Of a stretch of 42,721 bases of DNA, positions 1 to 8,477 are shown in pieces. The notes beneath the pieces are model-generated. The model did not search any database. It was not told where the DNA came from and worked only from the letters and a program-made list of their open reading frames with translations. The position numbers were made by a program, and so were the translations under genes. Source of the stretch: Lachnospiraceae bacterium UBA5902. GTDB lineage: Bacteria; Bacillota; Clostridia; Lachnospirales; Lachnospiraceae. The DNA is taken from contig DJEI01000109.1 in NCBI GenBank assembly GCA_002431865.1, positions 7,447-50,167 of the forward strand. The letters are read 5' to 3'. Each line of letters opens with the position of its first letter. Position 1 is the stretch's first letter.

Positions 1-1052
1 TAGATGACTCTGCACTCATGAGAAGAGTCATGTCTGATATAATAAATCATATTGATGGATTTACAGTCGCATACCTGGCGGCGGATGGAGAGGAAGGCTA
101 TGCATATCTGTCGAAGCAGAATGATATTGACGTTGTTATGACGGATATTGATATGCCAAAGATGGATGGTCTGACCTTGATTAAAAAGTCGAAGGAAGCA
201 GGTGTTGTTGCTCCATTTATTGTATTCAGTGCAAGAGAGGATTCCTATGCAGTCTTTACAGCACTGGATCTGGGCGCGATTGAGTTTATCCGGAAACCGG
301 AGCATATCTTCCGAAAAGATGTGCAACGGTATGCCGAGAAGATTAAAAAAGCACTCTGCATGGCAGTGGAGGTAAAGGAACGTACTCTGCATAAGGCGGA
401 GACTGCTTGTACCATGGAGCCGGAAAAGCCTGTAATCATCAAAAAAAAGCATAGACAGAAAAACGGGAAAAAACTGGTGGCACTTGTGTGCTCCACTGGT
501 GGACCACGGGCGTTGCAGTCCGTGATACCAAAGCTTCCGAAAAATCTTGCTGCACCGGTTGTTTTAGTACAGCATATGCCAGAGGGATTTACGAAGACGC
601 TTGCGAAGCGATTAAACGAGCAGAGCGCGGTATCTGTGAAGGAGGCTGCAGAGGGCGATGTATTAAAGAATGGTCATGTCTACATTGCCAGGGGCGGAAC
701 CCATCTGGCACTGCATGAGACAGCGAAGGGCTGTGAAGTGTTTTTCAATGAGACACCGTCAATCGGGGGCTTGAAACCGTGTGGAAATATCATGCTTTCA
801 AGTTTAAGTCATGTATCATATGACGAGATCATATGTGTCATTTTAACCGGAATGGGTGCAGATGGAACGAAGGGAACACAGGAGCTTGCAAAGCACAAGC
901 CGGTTTATGTGATTGCGCAGGATGAGGCAAGCAGTACCGTATATGGGATGCCGAAGGCAATCCGTGATGCCGGACTCTGTGACTGTGTGTGTGATCTGCA
1001 GCAGATTGCGGAAGAGATAACAAAGAAAGTAGGGGTGCAAGAATGGATTTAA
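1..1052 (+). CDS. cheB: CheB, chemotaxis protein-glutamate methylesterase (5' end outside window)
   Basis: CheB removes methyl groups from glutamates of chemoreceptors, resetting receptor activity during adaptation; it acts in the cytoplasm at receptor arrays. The reading frame is open from the first base: the window begins inside the receiver-domain motif DDSALMRRV, so the ATG at 18 is an internal methionine and the true start lies just upstream. The receiver domain continues through MTDIDMPKMDG (phosphorylatable Asp) and FIRKP. After a Lys-rich linker (about nt 390-475) comes the methylesterase domain with the Ser of STGGPRA, the His of VQHMPEGF and the Asp of TGMGADGT, which form the family's catalytic triad. 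The stop overlaps the start of cheA by 10 bases, indicating translational coupling. Only a few N-terminal residues are missing. Confidence 0.97.
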   Translation, partial: DDSALMRRVMSDIINHIDGFTVAYLAADGEEGYAYLSKQNDIDVVMTDIDMPKMDGLTLIKKSKEAGVVAPFIVFSAREDSYAVFTALDLGAIEFIRKPEHIFRKDVQRYAEKIKKALCMAVEVKERTLHKAETACTMEPEKPVIIKKKHRQKNGKKLVALVCSTGGPRALQSVIPKLPKNLAAPVVLVQHMPEGFTKTLAKRLNEQSAVSVKEAAEGDVLKNGHVYIARGGTHLALHETAKGCEVFFNETPSIGGLKPCGNIMLSSLSHVSYDEIICVILTGMGADGTKGTQELAKHKPVYVIAQDEASSTVYGMPKAIRDAGLCDCVCDLQQIAEEITKKVGVQEWI

Positions 1053-3130
1053 GTCAATATCTGGAGATTTTTATTGATGAATCAAAAGAACATTTACAGA
1101 CACTCAATGATCAGGTGCTGATATTGGAGTCAGAGCCGGAGAATGTTGATACGGTAAATGAGATTTTCAGAGCTGCCCACTCATTAAAGGGAATGGCAGG
1201 AACGATGGGATATAAGCGTATGCAGCGCTTGACACATGATATGGAGAATGTGTTCTCCGAGATCCGGAACGGAAAGATGAATGTCAATGCGGATCTGGTT
1301 GATATCGTGTTCAAATGTCTGGATGCATTAGAAGGATATCTGACCAACATCATTGAAACTTCGGATGAAGGTACGGAGGATAATGATGAGCTGATTGCAC
1401 AGTTAAATGCTGTTTTGCAGAATGGTCTGGCAGGAAACGGTGATGCGCAGGTGGCAGCGACAAAGGAAGAACCCAAAGAGGAGAAAAAAACGGAGGGTGG
1501 CGACCGTAGAAAATATCTGTCTATCCCACTGGCTGATTTCGAGAAGAATGCAATCAGTGAGGCAAAGGCACAGGGCATGCATGTCTATGCTGCAACAGTA
1601 TATATTCAGGAGACCTGTCTGCTGAAGGCTGCACGTGCATTTCTTGTATTTAAGGGGTTGGAGAATAAGGGTGAGATTATCAAATCCGTACCAAGTGTAC
1701 AGGATATCGAGGATGAGAAGTTTGACCTTGATTTTTCCATGTTTATCATCTCTGACAAGTCGTTGGAGGAAGTAAAGAAAGCAATCGAGAATGTTTCTGA
1801 GATCGAGGAGGCAGTGATTGAGGAATATGAACTGAAGGAAGAAGAACCAGTGCAGGCAGAGGCAAAGGAAGAAGAAAAAAAGCCGGAAGAGACAGCTGCC
1901 AAGGCGGCTGCACCTGCGAAGAAGGAGGAGAAGAAGCCGGCAGGCAAATCCGGCAAGCCGGTTGTTAATCGTTCTGTGCGTGTCGATATCGAGAAGCTGG
2001 ATGATCTGATGAATCAGGTGTCCGAGCTTATTATCGCGAAGAACGGACTTGTTTCTGTGACAGGATCACTTTCTTCTCAGGATCAGTCCTTCAACGAACA
2101 GATCGAATACTTAGAGCGTATCACAACAAATCTGCATGAATCAGTTATGAAGGTTCGAATGGTTCCAATCGAGAGTGTTGTTAACCGGTTCCCACGTATG
2201 ATCCGTGATCTCTCCAAGAAGCTCAATAAGGAGATGGAGCTGATCATGACGGGTGAGGATACCGAGCTTGACCGTACGGTTATCGATGAGATTGGTGATC
2301 CATTGATGCACATGCTTCGAAATGCAGCCGATCATGGACTGGAGTCCACGATTGACCGTCTGAAGTTAGGAAAGCCACAGGTTGGTACGATCCGTCTGGA
2401 TGCTTACCAGGATGGAAATAATGTTACAATTGAGGTCAGCGATGATGGCGCGGGCGTCGATGTAGAAAAAATCAAGCGTAAGGCACTGGAGAAGGGACAG
2501 ATCACAGAGGAACAGGCAGAATATATGACAGAAAAAGATGCAATTGATCTGCTGTTTATGCCAGCATTCTCAACCGCAGAGAAGATCTCCGATGTATCCG
2601 GCCGAGGCGTTGGCCTGGATGTTGTAAAGAACAAGATTGAGGGGCTTGGCGGTGATGTCGAGGTTGTATCAAAGCTTGGTGAGGGAACAACCTTTATTGT
2701 AAGACTGCCTTTGACGCTTGCAATCATTCAGGCGTTGATGGTAGAGGTATCCGGTGAGAAGTATGCACTTCCACTGAATTCCATTGTGACAGTCGAGGAA
2801 ATTTTACCGGAGGATATCCGCTATGTACATACCAAAGAGGTTATCAACCTGCGTGGTTCGGTAATCCCACTTGTACGTCTGAATGAGGTTCTGGATATTG
2901 ATCCAATTGAAAAGGACGAGGATGCCATCGAGGATGAGGGTGAGATTGTCGTAATCGTAAAGAAGGGTGACAAACAGGCGGGGCTTGTGATTGACAAGCT
3001 GCTCGGTCAGCAGGAGATCGTTATCAAGTCACTTGGAAAATACATTCATGTGCCAAAGATGATCAGTGGTGCAACGATTCTTGGAAATGGTGAAGTTGCT
3101 TTGATTATTGATTCAAACACATTGGTGTAA
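1043..3130 (+). CDS. cheA: CheA, chemotaxis sensor histidine kinase
   Basis: CheA autophosphorylates under control of chemoreceptors and CheW and passes phosphate to CheY and CheB. All five domains are present in 695 residues: P1 HPt (1 to about 130) with the phosphorylated His46 in AAHSLKG; P2 response-regulator docking domain (about 155-260); a Glu/Lys/Ala-rich linker (about 262-305); P3 dimerisation helices; P4 ATPase with an N box around residue 415 (MLRNAADHG), G1 (DDGAGVD, about 467) and G2 (GRGVGLD, about 520); and the CheW-like P5 domain at the C terminus. The ATG lies inside the end of cheB, with an AGGGG ribosome site at about 1031-1035. Length and order are normal for Clostridia and I see no damage. 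Confidence 0.98.
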   Translation: MDLSQYLEIFIDESKEHLQTLNDQVLILESEPENVDTVNEIFRAAHSLKGMAGTMGYKRMQRLTHDMENVFSEIRNGKMNVNADLVDIVFKCLDALEGYLTNIIETSDEGTEDNDELIAQLNAVLQNGLAGNGDAQVAATKEEPKEEKKTEGGDRRKYLSIPLADFEKNAISEAKAQGMHVYAATVYIQETCLLKAARAFLVFKGLENKGEIIKSVPSVQDIEDEKFDLDFSMFIISDKSLEEVKKAIENVSEIEEAVIEEYELKEEEPVQAEAKEEEKKPEETAAKAAAPAKKEEKKPAGKSGKPVVNRSVRVDIEKLDDLMNQVSELIIAKNGLVSVTGSLSSQDQSFNEQIEYLERITTNLHESVMKVRMVPIESVVNRFPRMIRDLSKKLNKEMELIMTGEDTELDRTVIDEIGDPLMHMLRNAADHGLESTIDRLKLGKPQVGTIRLDAYQDGNNVTIEVSDDGAGVDVEKIKRKALEKGQITEEQAEYMTEKDAIDLLFMPAFSTAEKISDVSGRGVGLDVVKNKIEGLGGDVEVVSKLGEGTTFIVRLPLTLAIIQALMVEVSGEKYALPLNSIVTVEEILPEDIRYVHTKEVINLRGSVIPLVRLNEVLDIDPIEKDEDAIEDEGEIVVIVKKGDKQAGLVIDKLLGQQEIVIKSLGKYIHVPKMISGATILGNGEVALIIDSNTLV

Positions 3131-3145
3131 GGGAGGTGCACATAC

Positions 3146-3601
3146 ATGGATGGAAATGCAGCAGCGAATAGCGCAAAGCAGTATATTATTTTAAAATTTG
3201 ACAATGAACAGTACGGGATTGACATTACCTATATTGATAATATTGTCCGTCTGCAGAAGATTACAAGAGTTCCTCATGCACAGCCGTACTTCCTTGGCAT
3301 CATCAATCTGCGTGGTGAGGTTGTTCCGGTTATGAGCCTCAGACGGAAATTTGAATTGCCGGATAAGGAAAATACGAATGCGTCCCGTATCCTGATCCTC
3401 AAGGTAGAGGGAAATGCAAAGATCGGTATTTTAGTAGATGAGGTGCGTGAGGTAGTCACCCTGACGGATGACAATGTTGAGCAGATTGCAACAGACAGTG
3501 GAGATACACGTACATATCTGACGGGTGTTGGAAAGTATGATGAATCCCTGATTTCACTCTTAAATATTGGTGCACTGATTGCAGATATTGACAACGAATA
3601 A
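3146..3601 (+). CDS. cheW: CheW, chemotaxis coupling protein
   Basis: CheW is the scaffold joining chemoreceptors to CheA. The 151-residue protein is a single CheW domain: it opens with the beta-strand pattern KQYIILKFDNEQYGIDI, followed by the conserved RVPHAQPYFLGIINLRGEVVPV region, here with Asn-Leu-Arg-Gly in the receptor/kinase contact loop, and a second half ending in LLNIGALI. It follows cheA by 15 bases with a GGGAGG ribosome site in the gap, so it is in the same transcript. Nothing unusual is seen. Confidence 0.97.
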   Translation: MDGNAAANSAKQYIILKFDNEQYGIDITYIDNIVRLQKITRVPHAQPYFLGIINLRGEVVPVMSLRRKFELPDKENTNASRILILKVEGNAKIGILVDEVREVVTLTDDNVEQIATDSGDTRTYLTGVGKYDESLISLLNIGALIADIDNE

Positions 3602-3616
3602 GAAAAGGTGTATGCC

Positions 3617-4240
3617 ATGGAAAAACATACCGAACAGTTATCGGAGCAGGTAAAAGATGCTTTGACAGAGATTGGAAATATCGGAGCGGGAAATGCGACG
3701 ACATCACTTTCTGTGCTGTTGTCTTCCAGGCTCAGCATGAGTGCTCCAACGGTAAAATTATATGATTTTAACGAACTTGAGAATGCACTTGGCGGACCGG
3801 AGACATCTGTTGTCGGTGTATTAAGCCGGCTGCATGGTTCGTTCAATGCGATGATCCTGTTTGTGCTTGGATTGGACGATGCCAGACATCTGTCCGAGGT
3901 GCTGCTTGGACAAACACAGGACTGGCACAGTGAGATGGGAATGTCTGCGATTGGAGAGATTGCAAACATCCTGATTGGCTCGTACGTTGCGTCGTTAGAG
4001 AACCTGTCCGGGATGGAGCTAAGGTACTCCCAGCCGCAGATCTGTATCGATATGGCAGGCGCGATTCTGAGTGTACCATGTATCGAATATGGCATGGTGA
4101 GTGATAAGGCACTGCTGATCAATTCTGGATTTAAAGCAGGTAATCAGGAGATTGATGGATATATCATGTTGATCTCAGAGATGCATTCTTTCGATCGGCT
4201 GCTTTTGAAGTTTGGAATTGGAGGTGCAGGCGTTGAATGA
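3617..4240 (+). CDS. cheC: CheC, CheY-P phosphatase
   Basis: CheC dephosphorylates CheY-P and is activated by binding CheD; this pair is typical of Firmicutes chemotaxis and replaces CheZ. Both pseudo-symmetric active-site helices are intact: one near residue 15 (LTEIGNIGAGN, Glu and Asn) and one near residue 110 (SAIGEIANILIG), each followed about 20 residues later by the conserved Pro. I chose the ATG at 3617, 8 bases after AGG at 3606-3608; a GTG at 3608 would add three residues but overlaps that ribosome site. The protein is then 207 residues. The stop overlaps the cheD start. Confidence 0.95.
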   Translation: MEKHTEQLSEQVKDALTEIGNIGAGNATTSLSVLLSSRLSMSAPTVKLYDFNELENALGGPETSVVGVLSRLHGSFNAMILFVLGLDDARHLSEVLLGQTQDWHSEMGMSAIGEIANILIGSYVASLENLSGMELRYSQPQICIDMAGAILSVPCIEYGMVSDKALLINSGFKAGNQEIDGYIMLISEMHSFDRLLLKFGIGGAGVE

Positions 4241-4718
4241 TGTTATCCGGGTTGGGATAGCAGATATGAACACTTGCATAGCGGGGGATACGATCACAAC
4301 CATTGGACTTGGATCCTGTGTGGGGATTGTATTGTATGAGCGTACGAAAAATATTGCAGGATTGGTTCACATTATGCTTCCTGACAGTACAAAAATCAGA
4401 CAGAATCAAAATAAATTAAAATTCGCAGATACCGGAATACAGGCACTGGTGGAGGAACTGGAAAAACAGGGACTCAGCCGGAAGAATATGATCGCCAAGA
4501 TTGCCGGTGGTGCGAAGATGTTCCGGTTTTCTTCTGATACCGCAATGGGGAATATCGGAGAGAAAAACGTGGAAGCCGTGCGGGAAGTACTGAAGCAGTA
4601 TGGGATCAAAATTGTGTCGGAGGACGTCGGATTGAATTATGGACGTACCATTATATTTGATCCGGTAACCAAAGATTTGACTGTAGTGACTGCCGGAAAG
4701 CAGACACACATTATATAG
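4233..4718 (+). CDS. cheD: CheD, chemoreceptor glutamine deamidase
   Basis: CheD deamidates specific glutamines of chemoreceptors and partners CheC. With the start used here the catalytic triad falls at Thr23, Cys29 (GLGSCVG) and His46 (GLVHIMLP); the 17-residue Cys-His spacing is that of the known family. I chose the TTG at 4233 because GGAGG at 4220-4224 sits 8 bases upstream and the protein then begins MNDVIRVGIADMN, as in relatives; an upstream in-frame TTG at 4212 would lie before that ribosome site. The start overlaps the cheC stop by 8 bases, so the two partners are translationally coupled. Length is 161 residues. Confidence 0.95.
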   Translation: MNDVIRVGIADMNTCIAGDTITTIGLGSCVGIVLYERTKNIAGLVHIMLPDSTKIRQNQNKLKFADTGIQALVEELEKQGLSRKNMIAKIAGGAKMFRFSSDTAMGNIGEKNVEAVREVLKQYGIKIVSEDVGLNYGRTIIFDPVTKDLTVVTAGKQTHII

Positions 4719-4734
4719 GTTGGAGACGATATAG

Positions 4735-5001
4735 TTGGAGACGAAAGACAAATATAAAAATGCAAGAGCGTTTATTGTTTTGCTGGCGGCGCTTATTACA
4801 TGGCTGCTTAATATGAAATATGAACGGAGTCTTGTACGTTCTCTGATCATATTGCTGATCGTAATTATCGTTTTTTACGTGATTGCGACGATCGCATTGA
4901 AGCTGATCGATAAGATCCGCAATATGGAAGAGGTAAAAGAAGTGGATATGGAGGAGGCGCCGCCGGAGGAAGAAGGTACGGATGCGCAAAACCACGTATA
5001 A
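4735..5001 (+). CDS. Small two-helix membrane protein between cheD and sigD, unknown function
   Basis: I do not recognise a named family. The 88-residue product starts at a TTG preceded by GGAG at 4722-4725 and has two probable membrane helices, about residues 9-22 and 32-58 (rich in Leu, Ile, Val), separated by a short charged turn, then a strongly acidic tail (about 64-82, many Glu) that would be cytoplasmic if both ends face inside. It sits 16 bases after cheD and 25 bases before sigD in the same direction, so it is co-transcribed with the chemotaxis genes. Codon use matches the neighbours, which supports a real gene. A role in motility is inferred only from position. Confidence 0.72.
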   Translation: METKDKYKNARAFIVLLAALITWLLNMKYERSLVRSLIILLIVIIVFYVIATIALKLIDKIRNMEEVKEVDMEEAPPEEEGTDAQNHV

Positions 5002-5026
5002 CGTAAAATAAGGGGTGTTGCTGTAC

Positions 5027-5791
5027 ATGGCAATCTTGGATAAAAAAGAACGATTATGGATGGAATACAGTCATTCCAAATCAACGGTCGTTCGGGAAGA
5101 ACTGATAATCGAATATGTTTCTCTGGTGAAGCTGGTTGCAGGAAGACTTGCCATCTACCTTGGGGCAAACGTGGAATACGATGATCTGGTAAGCTATGGA
5201 ATATTCGGACTGATTGACGCCATCGATAAATTCGATTATGGGAAAGGCATTAAGTTTGAGACGTATGCAAGCCTTCGTATTCGTGGCTCAATCTTTGACC
5301 AGATCCGGAAGATGGACTGGATTCCACGTTCGGTTCGTCAGAAACAAAAATCAATCACGGAGGCATCCAAGAAGCTCGAAGCATTGAAGGGACCGAATTA
5401 TTCCGACGCAGATATGGCAGAAGAGCTTGGAATCTCGGAGGAAGAATATGATATATGGATGCAACAGACAAATGTGACAAACATTTCGTCGCTGGATGAT
5501 TTTATGGAGCAGGGGAATGACGTGAAGGCACCTGCATATCACGGTACGGGTGTAAACCCGGAGAACCGGATTTTGAAAGAGGAATTGAAGACACAGTTGA
5601 CAGAAGCACTTTCGATGCTGACTGAAAAAGAGAAAACTGTTGTACTTTTATATTATTATGAGGAGCTTACGTTGAAAGAGATCAGCCGGGTGATGGAAGT
5701 GTCCGAATCCCGCATTTCGCAGTTACATTCCAAGGCGCTGACAAAGATGCGCCGATGTATGAACGATAATTTTGCATTGATGATGGGTTGA
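5027..5791 (+). CDS. sigD: Flagellar sigma factor SigD/FliA (sigma-28)
   Basis: This alternative sigma factor directs RNA polymerase to late flagellar, chemotaxis and autolysin promoters and is normally held by the anti-sigma factor FlgM. Region 2 is clear (YDDLVSYGIFGLIDAIDKFD, then FETYASLRIRGSIFDQIR, about residues 45-95), followed by region 3 (about 105-150) and region 4 with its helix-turn-helix (LTLKEISRVMEVSESRISQLH, written here as two pieces LTLKEISRVMEV and SESRISQLH; about 218-240). I chose the ATG at 5027, with AGGGG at 5011-5015; an in-frame GTG at 5015 overlaps that site. The protein is 254 residues, normal for the family. Its place after cheD and before rpsB matches Bacillus subtilis gene order. 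Confidence 0.96.
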   Translation: MAILDKKERLWMEYSHSKSTVVREELIIEYVSLVKLVAGRLAIYLGANVEYDDLVSYGIFGLIDAIDKFDYGKGIKFETYASLRIRGSIFDQIRKMDWIPRSVRQKQKSITEASKKLEALKGPNYSDADMAEELGISEEEYDIWMQQTNVTNISSLDDFMEQGNDVKAPAYHGTGVNPENRILKEELKTQLTEALSMLTEKEKTVVLLYYYEELTLKEISRVMEVSESRISQLHSKALTKMRRCMNDNFALMMG

Positions 5792-5801
5792 GGAAATGCC
5801 T

Positions 5802-7406
5802 ATGAAATACAAAAACTCTTTTTTTAAAATCCGCATCAAAGAGGACGGAACTTATCTGGACGTGTTTCCACCGAAGGAAGATGGGAAACGATTGGATATC
5901 CGCGAGGTCGTTTCTTTTTTAGAACAGAAAGGATTTACCGGATTTTCGATTGATGCACTGCGTAAAACACTGGATCTGTTGCAGGAGAAACCGCTGCAGA
6001 TCAAGATCAGTGATACTTGTGCAAAGGTGTTTGATGAGAGTGCAACGATTATTACTGGAAAAGATAACATGATTGCATATATCCGGTTTTATCCGCCGTC
6101 AACAGGCGGGAAACTGATGACAGGGCGGGAGATCCGCGCGGAATTAGAACGCGAGAAAATTCTGTACGGGATATTGGAACCGGTCATGGAGAAGCTAAAG
6201 ACAACGCGTACTTATTGTACAAATATTCCGATTGCAAAGGGCATGGCACCGACGCCGGCAAAAGATACAGTGATTGAATATTTCTTCAACACAAAACCGC
6301 TTGCCAAACCGAAGATGCTAGAAGATGGAAGCGTGGATTTCCACGCGCTGAATCTTTTTTCAGCGGTAAATGAGGGCGATAAGCTTGCGAAGCTGATACC
6401 ACATGATCCGGGCAAACCGGGAATGAATATCTATGGAAAAACAATTCCGCAGAACCGACCGAAGATCCGGAAATTAAAATATGGAAGGAATATTACATTG
6501 TCCGAGGATGGTACCTTGCTCACAAGCGATGTCAACGGAAATGTCACGCTGGCGGAAGGTACGGTGTTTGTGTCAGATACTTATAAGGTCGTTGCGGATG
6601 TTGATGCATCAACCGGGGATATTGAGTATGAAGGAAATGTAATGGTACCAGGTACGGTGCGAACCGGATTTACGATTCGTGCAAAGGGTGATATCGAGAT
6701 CAACGGCGTTGTGGAAGGTGCAACCTTGATTGCCGGTGGCAACATTGTGATCAAACGAGGCGTACAGGGCATGGGTAAAGGCAAGTTATGTGCAGGAGGC
6801 GATATCTGTGCACAGTTCTTTGAAAGTGCCAATGTATTTGCGGATGGTGATGTGCTTGCGGGTTCTATCCTGCACAGTCATATCCAATCAGGCGGAAAGG
6901 TTGTTATTCACGGCAGAAAAGGTTTTATTGTGGGCGGTGAACTGATCTGCGAGACGTATGTGGAAGCAAACAGTATTGGCAACCGTATGGAGACACAGAC
7001 GATAGTCAAGGTTGGTGTTAAACCGGAATTGTACGAACAGACAAAAACACTGGTTCCACAGGTCATGGATCTGAAAACAGCCATAGAGGAGACGACCTCG
7101 TATCTGAATGTCTATAAAGAAAAGTTAAAACGGGGAATCAAGCTGACGCCGGAGAATGTTAAACAGATCAAGACGTATACGGAGCGTGCCGAGGAGATGA
7201 AAGCGGAATATCGGAAGAAAAATGATACTCTGCAGGAGCTGCGTATCCAGTTGACGATGGGAAAAAAAGGCAGCGTCAAGGTGCTGGGAAATGCGTACCG
7301 TGGCGTTATGATCTATATATCGAATCAATCCTATGCGGTGAAAGATGTGGATAAGCATAGCTGGTATAAAATTGCAGATGGTGTTGTAAAACCGACACCG
7401 TTTTAA
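5802..7406 (+). CDS. FapA/DUF342 family protein, flagellar-operon associated
   Basis: Proteins of the FapA (DUF342) family contain a central right-handed beta-helix; in Vibrio one has been linked to flagellar assembly, but the biochemical role in Clostridia is not settled. Here an N-terminal region (about 1-170) precedes repeated Gly/Val-rich strands such as VDASTGDIEYEGNV, GDIEINGVVEGATLIAGGNI and GDVLAGSILHS (about 265-400), then a Lys/Glu-rich coiled coil (about 405-475) and a short C-terminal domain. The 534-residue length is usual. ATG 5802 is preferred over ATG 5796 because the AGGAA ribosome site ends at 5795. It lies 10 bases after sigD. Confidence 0.88.
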   Translation: MKYKNSFFKIRIKEDGTYLDVFPPKEDGKRLDIREVVSFLEQKGFTGFSIDALRKTLDLLQEKPLQIKISDTCAKVFDESATIITGKDNMIAYIRFYPPSTGGKLMTGREIRAELEREKILYGILEPVMEKLKTTRTYCTNIPIAKGMAPTPAKDTVIEYFFNTKPLAKPKMLEDGSVDFHALNLFSAVNEGDKLAKLIPHDPGKPGMNIYGKTIPQNRPKIRKLKYGRNITLSEDGTLLTSDVNGNVTLAEGTVFVSDTYKVVADVDASTGDIEYEGNVMVPGTVRTGFTIRAKGDIEINGVVEGATLIAGGNIVIKRGVQGMGKGKLCAGGDICAQFFESANVFADGDVLAGSILHSHIQSGGKVVIHGRKGFIVGGELICETYVEANSIGNRMETQTIVKVGVKPELYEQTKTLVPQVMDLKTAIEETTSYLNVYKEKLKRGIKLTPENVKQIKTYTERAEEMKAEYRKKNDTLQELRIQLTMGKKGSVKVLGNAYRGVMIYISNQSYAVKDVDKHSWYKIADGVVKPTPF

Positions 7407-7432
7407 AAAACGGCTGAAAAGGAGGAATAGCA

Positions 7433-7738
7433 ATGATTTCACCATTAGTTGCAACACAGGCATCGGCACCGATTGCATCCATTCAGCAGAATGCGGATGC
7501 ACAAAGTATCCTGCACAGTCAGAATGCATTGCATGAGACGAAGGAGCAGGAACGGGAAGTGCGGGAAACGGTTGTGCAGAAGGAAGAAGCGGCATATTAC
7601 GAGCAGAGTCCGGATGCAAAGGAAGAGGGAAAAAACAAATATCAGAATCTCTATTCCGGAAAAAAGAAGAAAACAAAAACGGAGGATACGGAAACACATT
7701 CCGGTATCAACCGCGTAAATATTGATTTAAAAATATGA
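7433..7738 (+). CDS. Small charged protein of the flagellar operon, unknown function
   Basis: I do not recognise the family. The 101-residue protein has no signal peptide or membrane segment. It begins with a mildly hydrophobic stretch (MISPLVATQASAPIASIQQ), then a Glu/Lys/Gln-rich helical region (about 30-75) with probable coiled-coil character, a Lys cluster (about 77-85) and a short hydrophobic end (VNIDLKI). An excellent GGAGG (7421-7425) precedes the ATG, and the gene is packed between the FapA-like gene and a membrane-protein gene on the same strand, so it is probably a genuine operon member. Function cannot be assigned from sequence alone. Confidence 0.7.
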   Translation: MISPLVATQASAPIASIQQNADAQSILHSQNALHETKEQEREVRETVVQKEEAAYYEQSPDAKEEGKNKYQNLYSGKKKKTKTEDTETHSGINRVNIDLKI

Positions 7739-7754
7739 GATGAGGTAAGAGAAA

Positions 7755-8477
7755 ATGTCAACAACAGTCATTGTTTTAATTGTAATCGGTTTAATCTTTA
7801 TATTTGTCAGTTTTGCTCTTTCGGAGAAGCTCTCTGAGGAAAAAGAGGAAAGTGCGGGTGTAGTGAAGATTCCAAAGGAACTGACACAGGAGCAGAAAGA
7901 GAAGATTGATACCCTGATCCGCAATTACATGGATCAACAGGTGGACGGAAAGCTCTCAGATATTGAGACTCGTCTTGCAGAGATCGTAAACCAGAAGACA
8001 CTTGCACTTGGCGATTATGCGGTGTCTGTCAATGAGGAGATTGACCGCAACCATAAGGAGGTTGTTTTCCTGTATGATATGCTTTCAGACAAGCAGAAGG
8101 AGATCATGACTACGGTCAATATGATTGATGAATATAAGAAAGAAATCGCTTCGATGGTGCAGGAACAGGCGGCACAGAACATTGTCAGGGACAGCCAGAG
8201 TACACAGATACCGGCGGCAGAACCTGAAACACAGGAAGCTGTTCAGCCGGACGAACAGCCTGAGGCAGATCCGGAGCTGGATGATGCTATCCGCGATCTG
8301 GAGGAAACACCACTTCCAGAGGAAGCAAGAGAAGAGCTGGAAAATGTCGATAACAAGGATATGATTTTAGAGATGCATAAGGCGGGACTTAGTATACTGG
8401 AGATTGCAAAGCATCTGGGACTTGGTGTCGGAGAGGTAAAACTGGTAGTAGACTTGTATCAAGGAGAGGCAAAGTAA
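7755..8477 (+). CDS. Membrane-anchored coiled-coil protein with C-terminal helix-turn-helix-like end; SwrB-position protein
   Basis: The 240-residue protein has one N-terminal membrane helix (about 4-22), a long charged helical region (about 28-145) likely to form a coiled coil, a Pro/Glu/Gln-rich linker (about 150-200) and a C-terminal segment (about 205-238, MILEMHKAGLSILEIAKHL) that resembles a helix-turn-helix of the kind seen in sigma-70 region 4 and resolvase-like proteins. It resembles DUF6115-type proteins of motile Clostridia. It lies between sigD and rpsB, the place occupied in Bacillus subtilis by swrB, whose product also has an N-terminal membrane anchor and promotes flagellar basal-body maturation. 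Orthology is an inference from position and architecture, not shown. Its stop shares one base with the next start. Confidence 0.78.
   Translation: MSTTVIVLIVIGLIFIFVSFALSEKLSEEKEESAGVVKIPKELTQEQKEKIDTLIRNYMDQQVDGKLSDIETRLAEIVNQKTLALGDYAVSVNEEIDRNHKEVVFLYDMLSDKQKEIMTTVNMIDEYKKEIASMVQEQAAQNIVRDSQSTQIPAAEPETQEAVQPDEQPEADPELDDAIRDLEETPLPEEAREELENVDNKDMILEMHKAGLSILEIAKHLGLGVGEVKLVVDLYQGEAK

Noticed and set aside
3274..4122. Minus-strand frame across cheW and cheC
   Set aside because: Both plus-strand genes are complete known proteins; the antisense product is Ser-rich without recognisable domains.
7398..7413. Small hairpin CCGTTTT/AAAACGG at the end of the FapA-like gene as a terminator
   Set aside because: It has only three G/C pairs, no following T-run, and the next operon gene starts 20 bases later.
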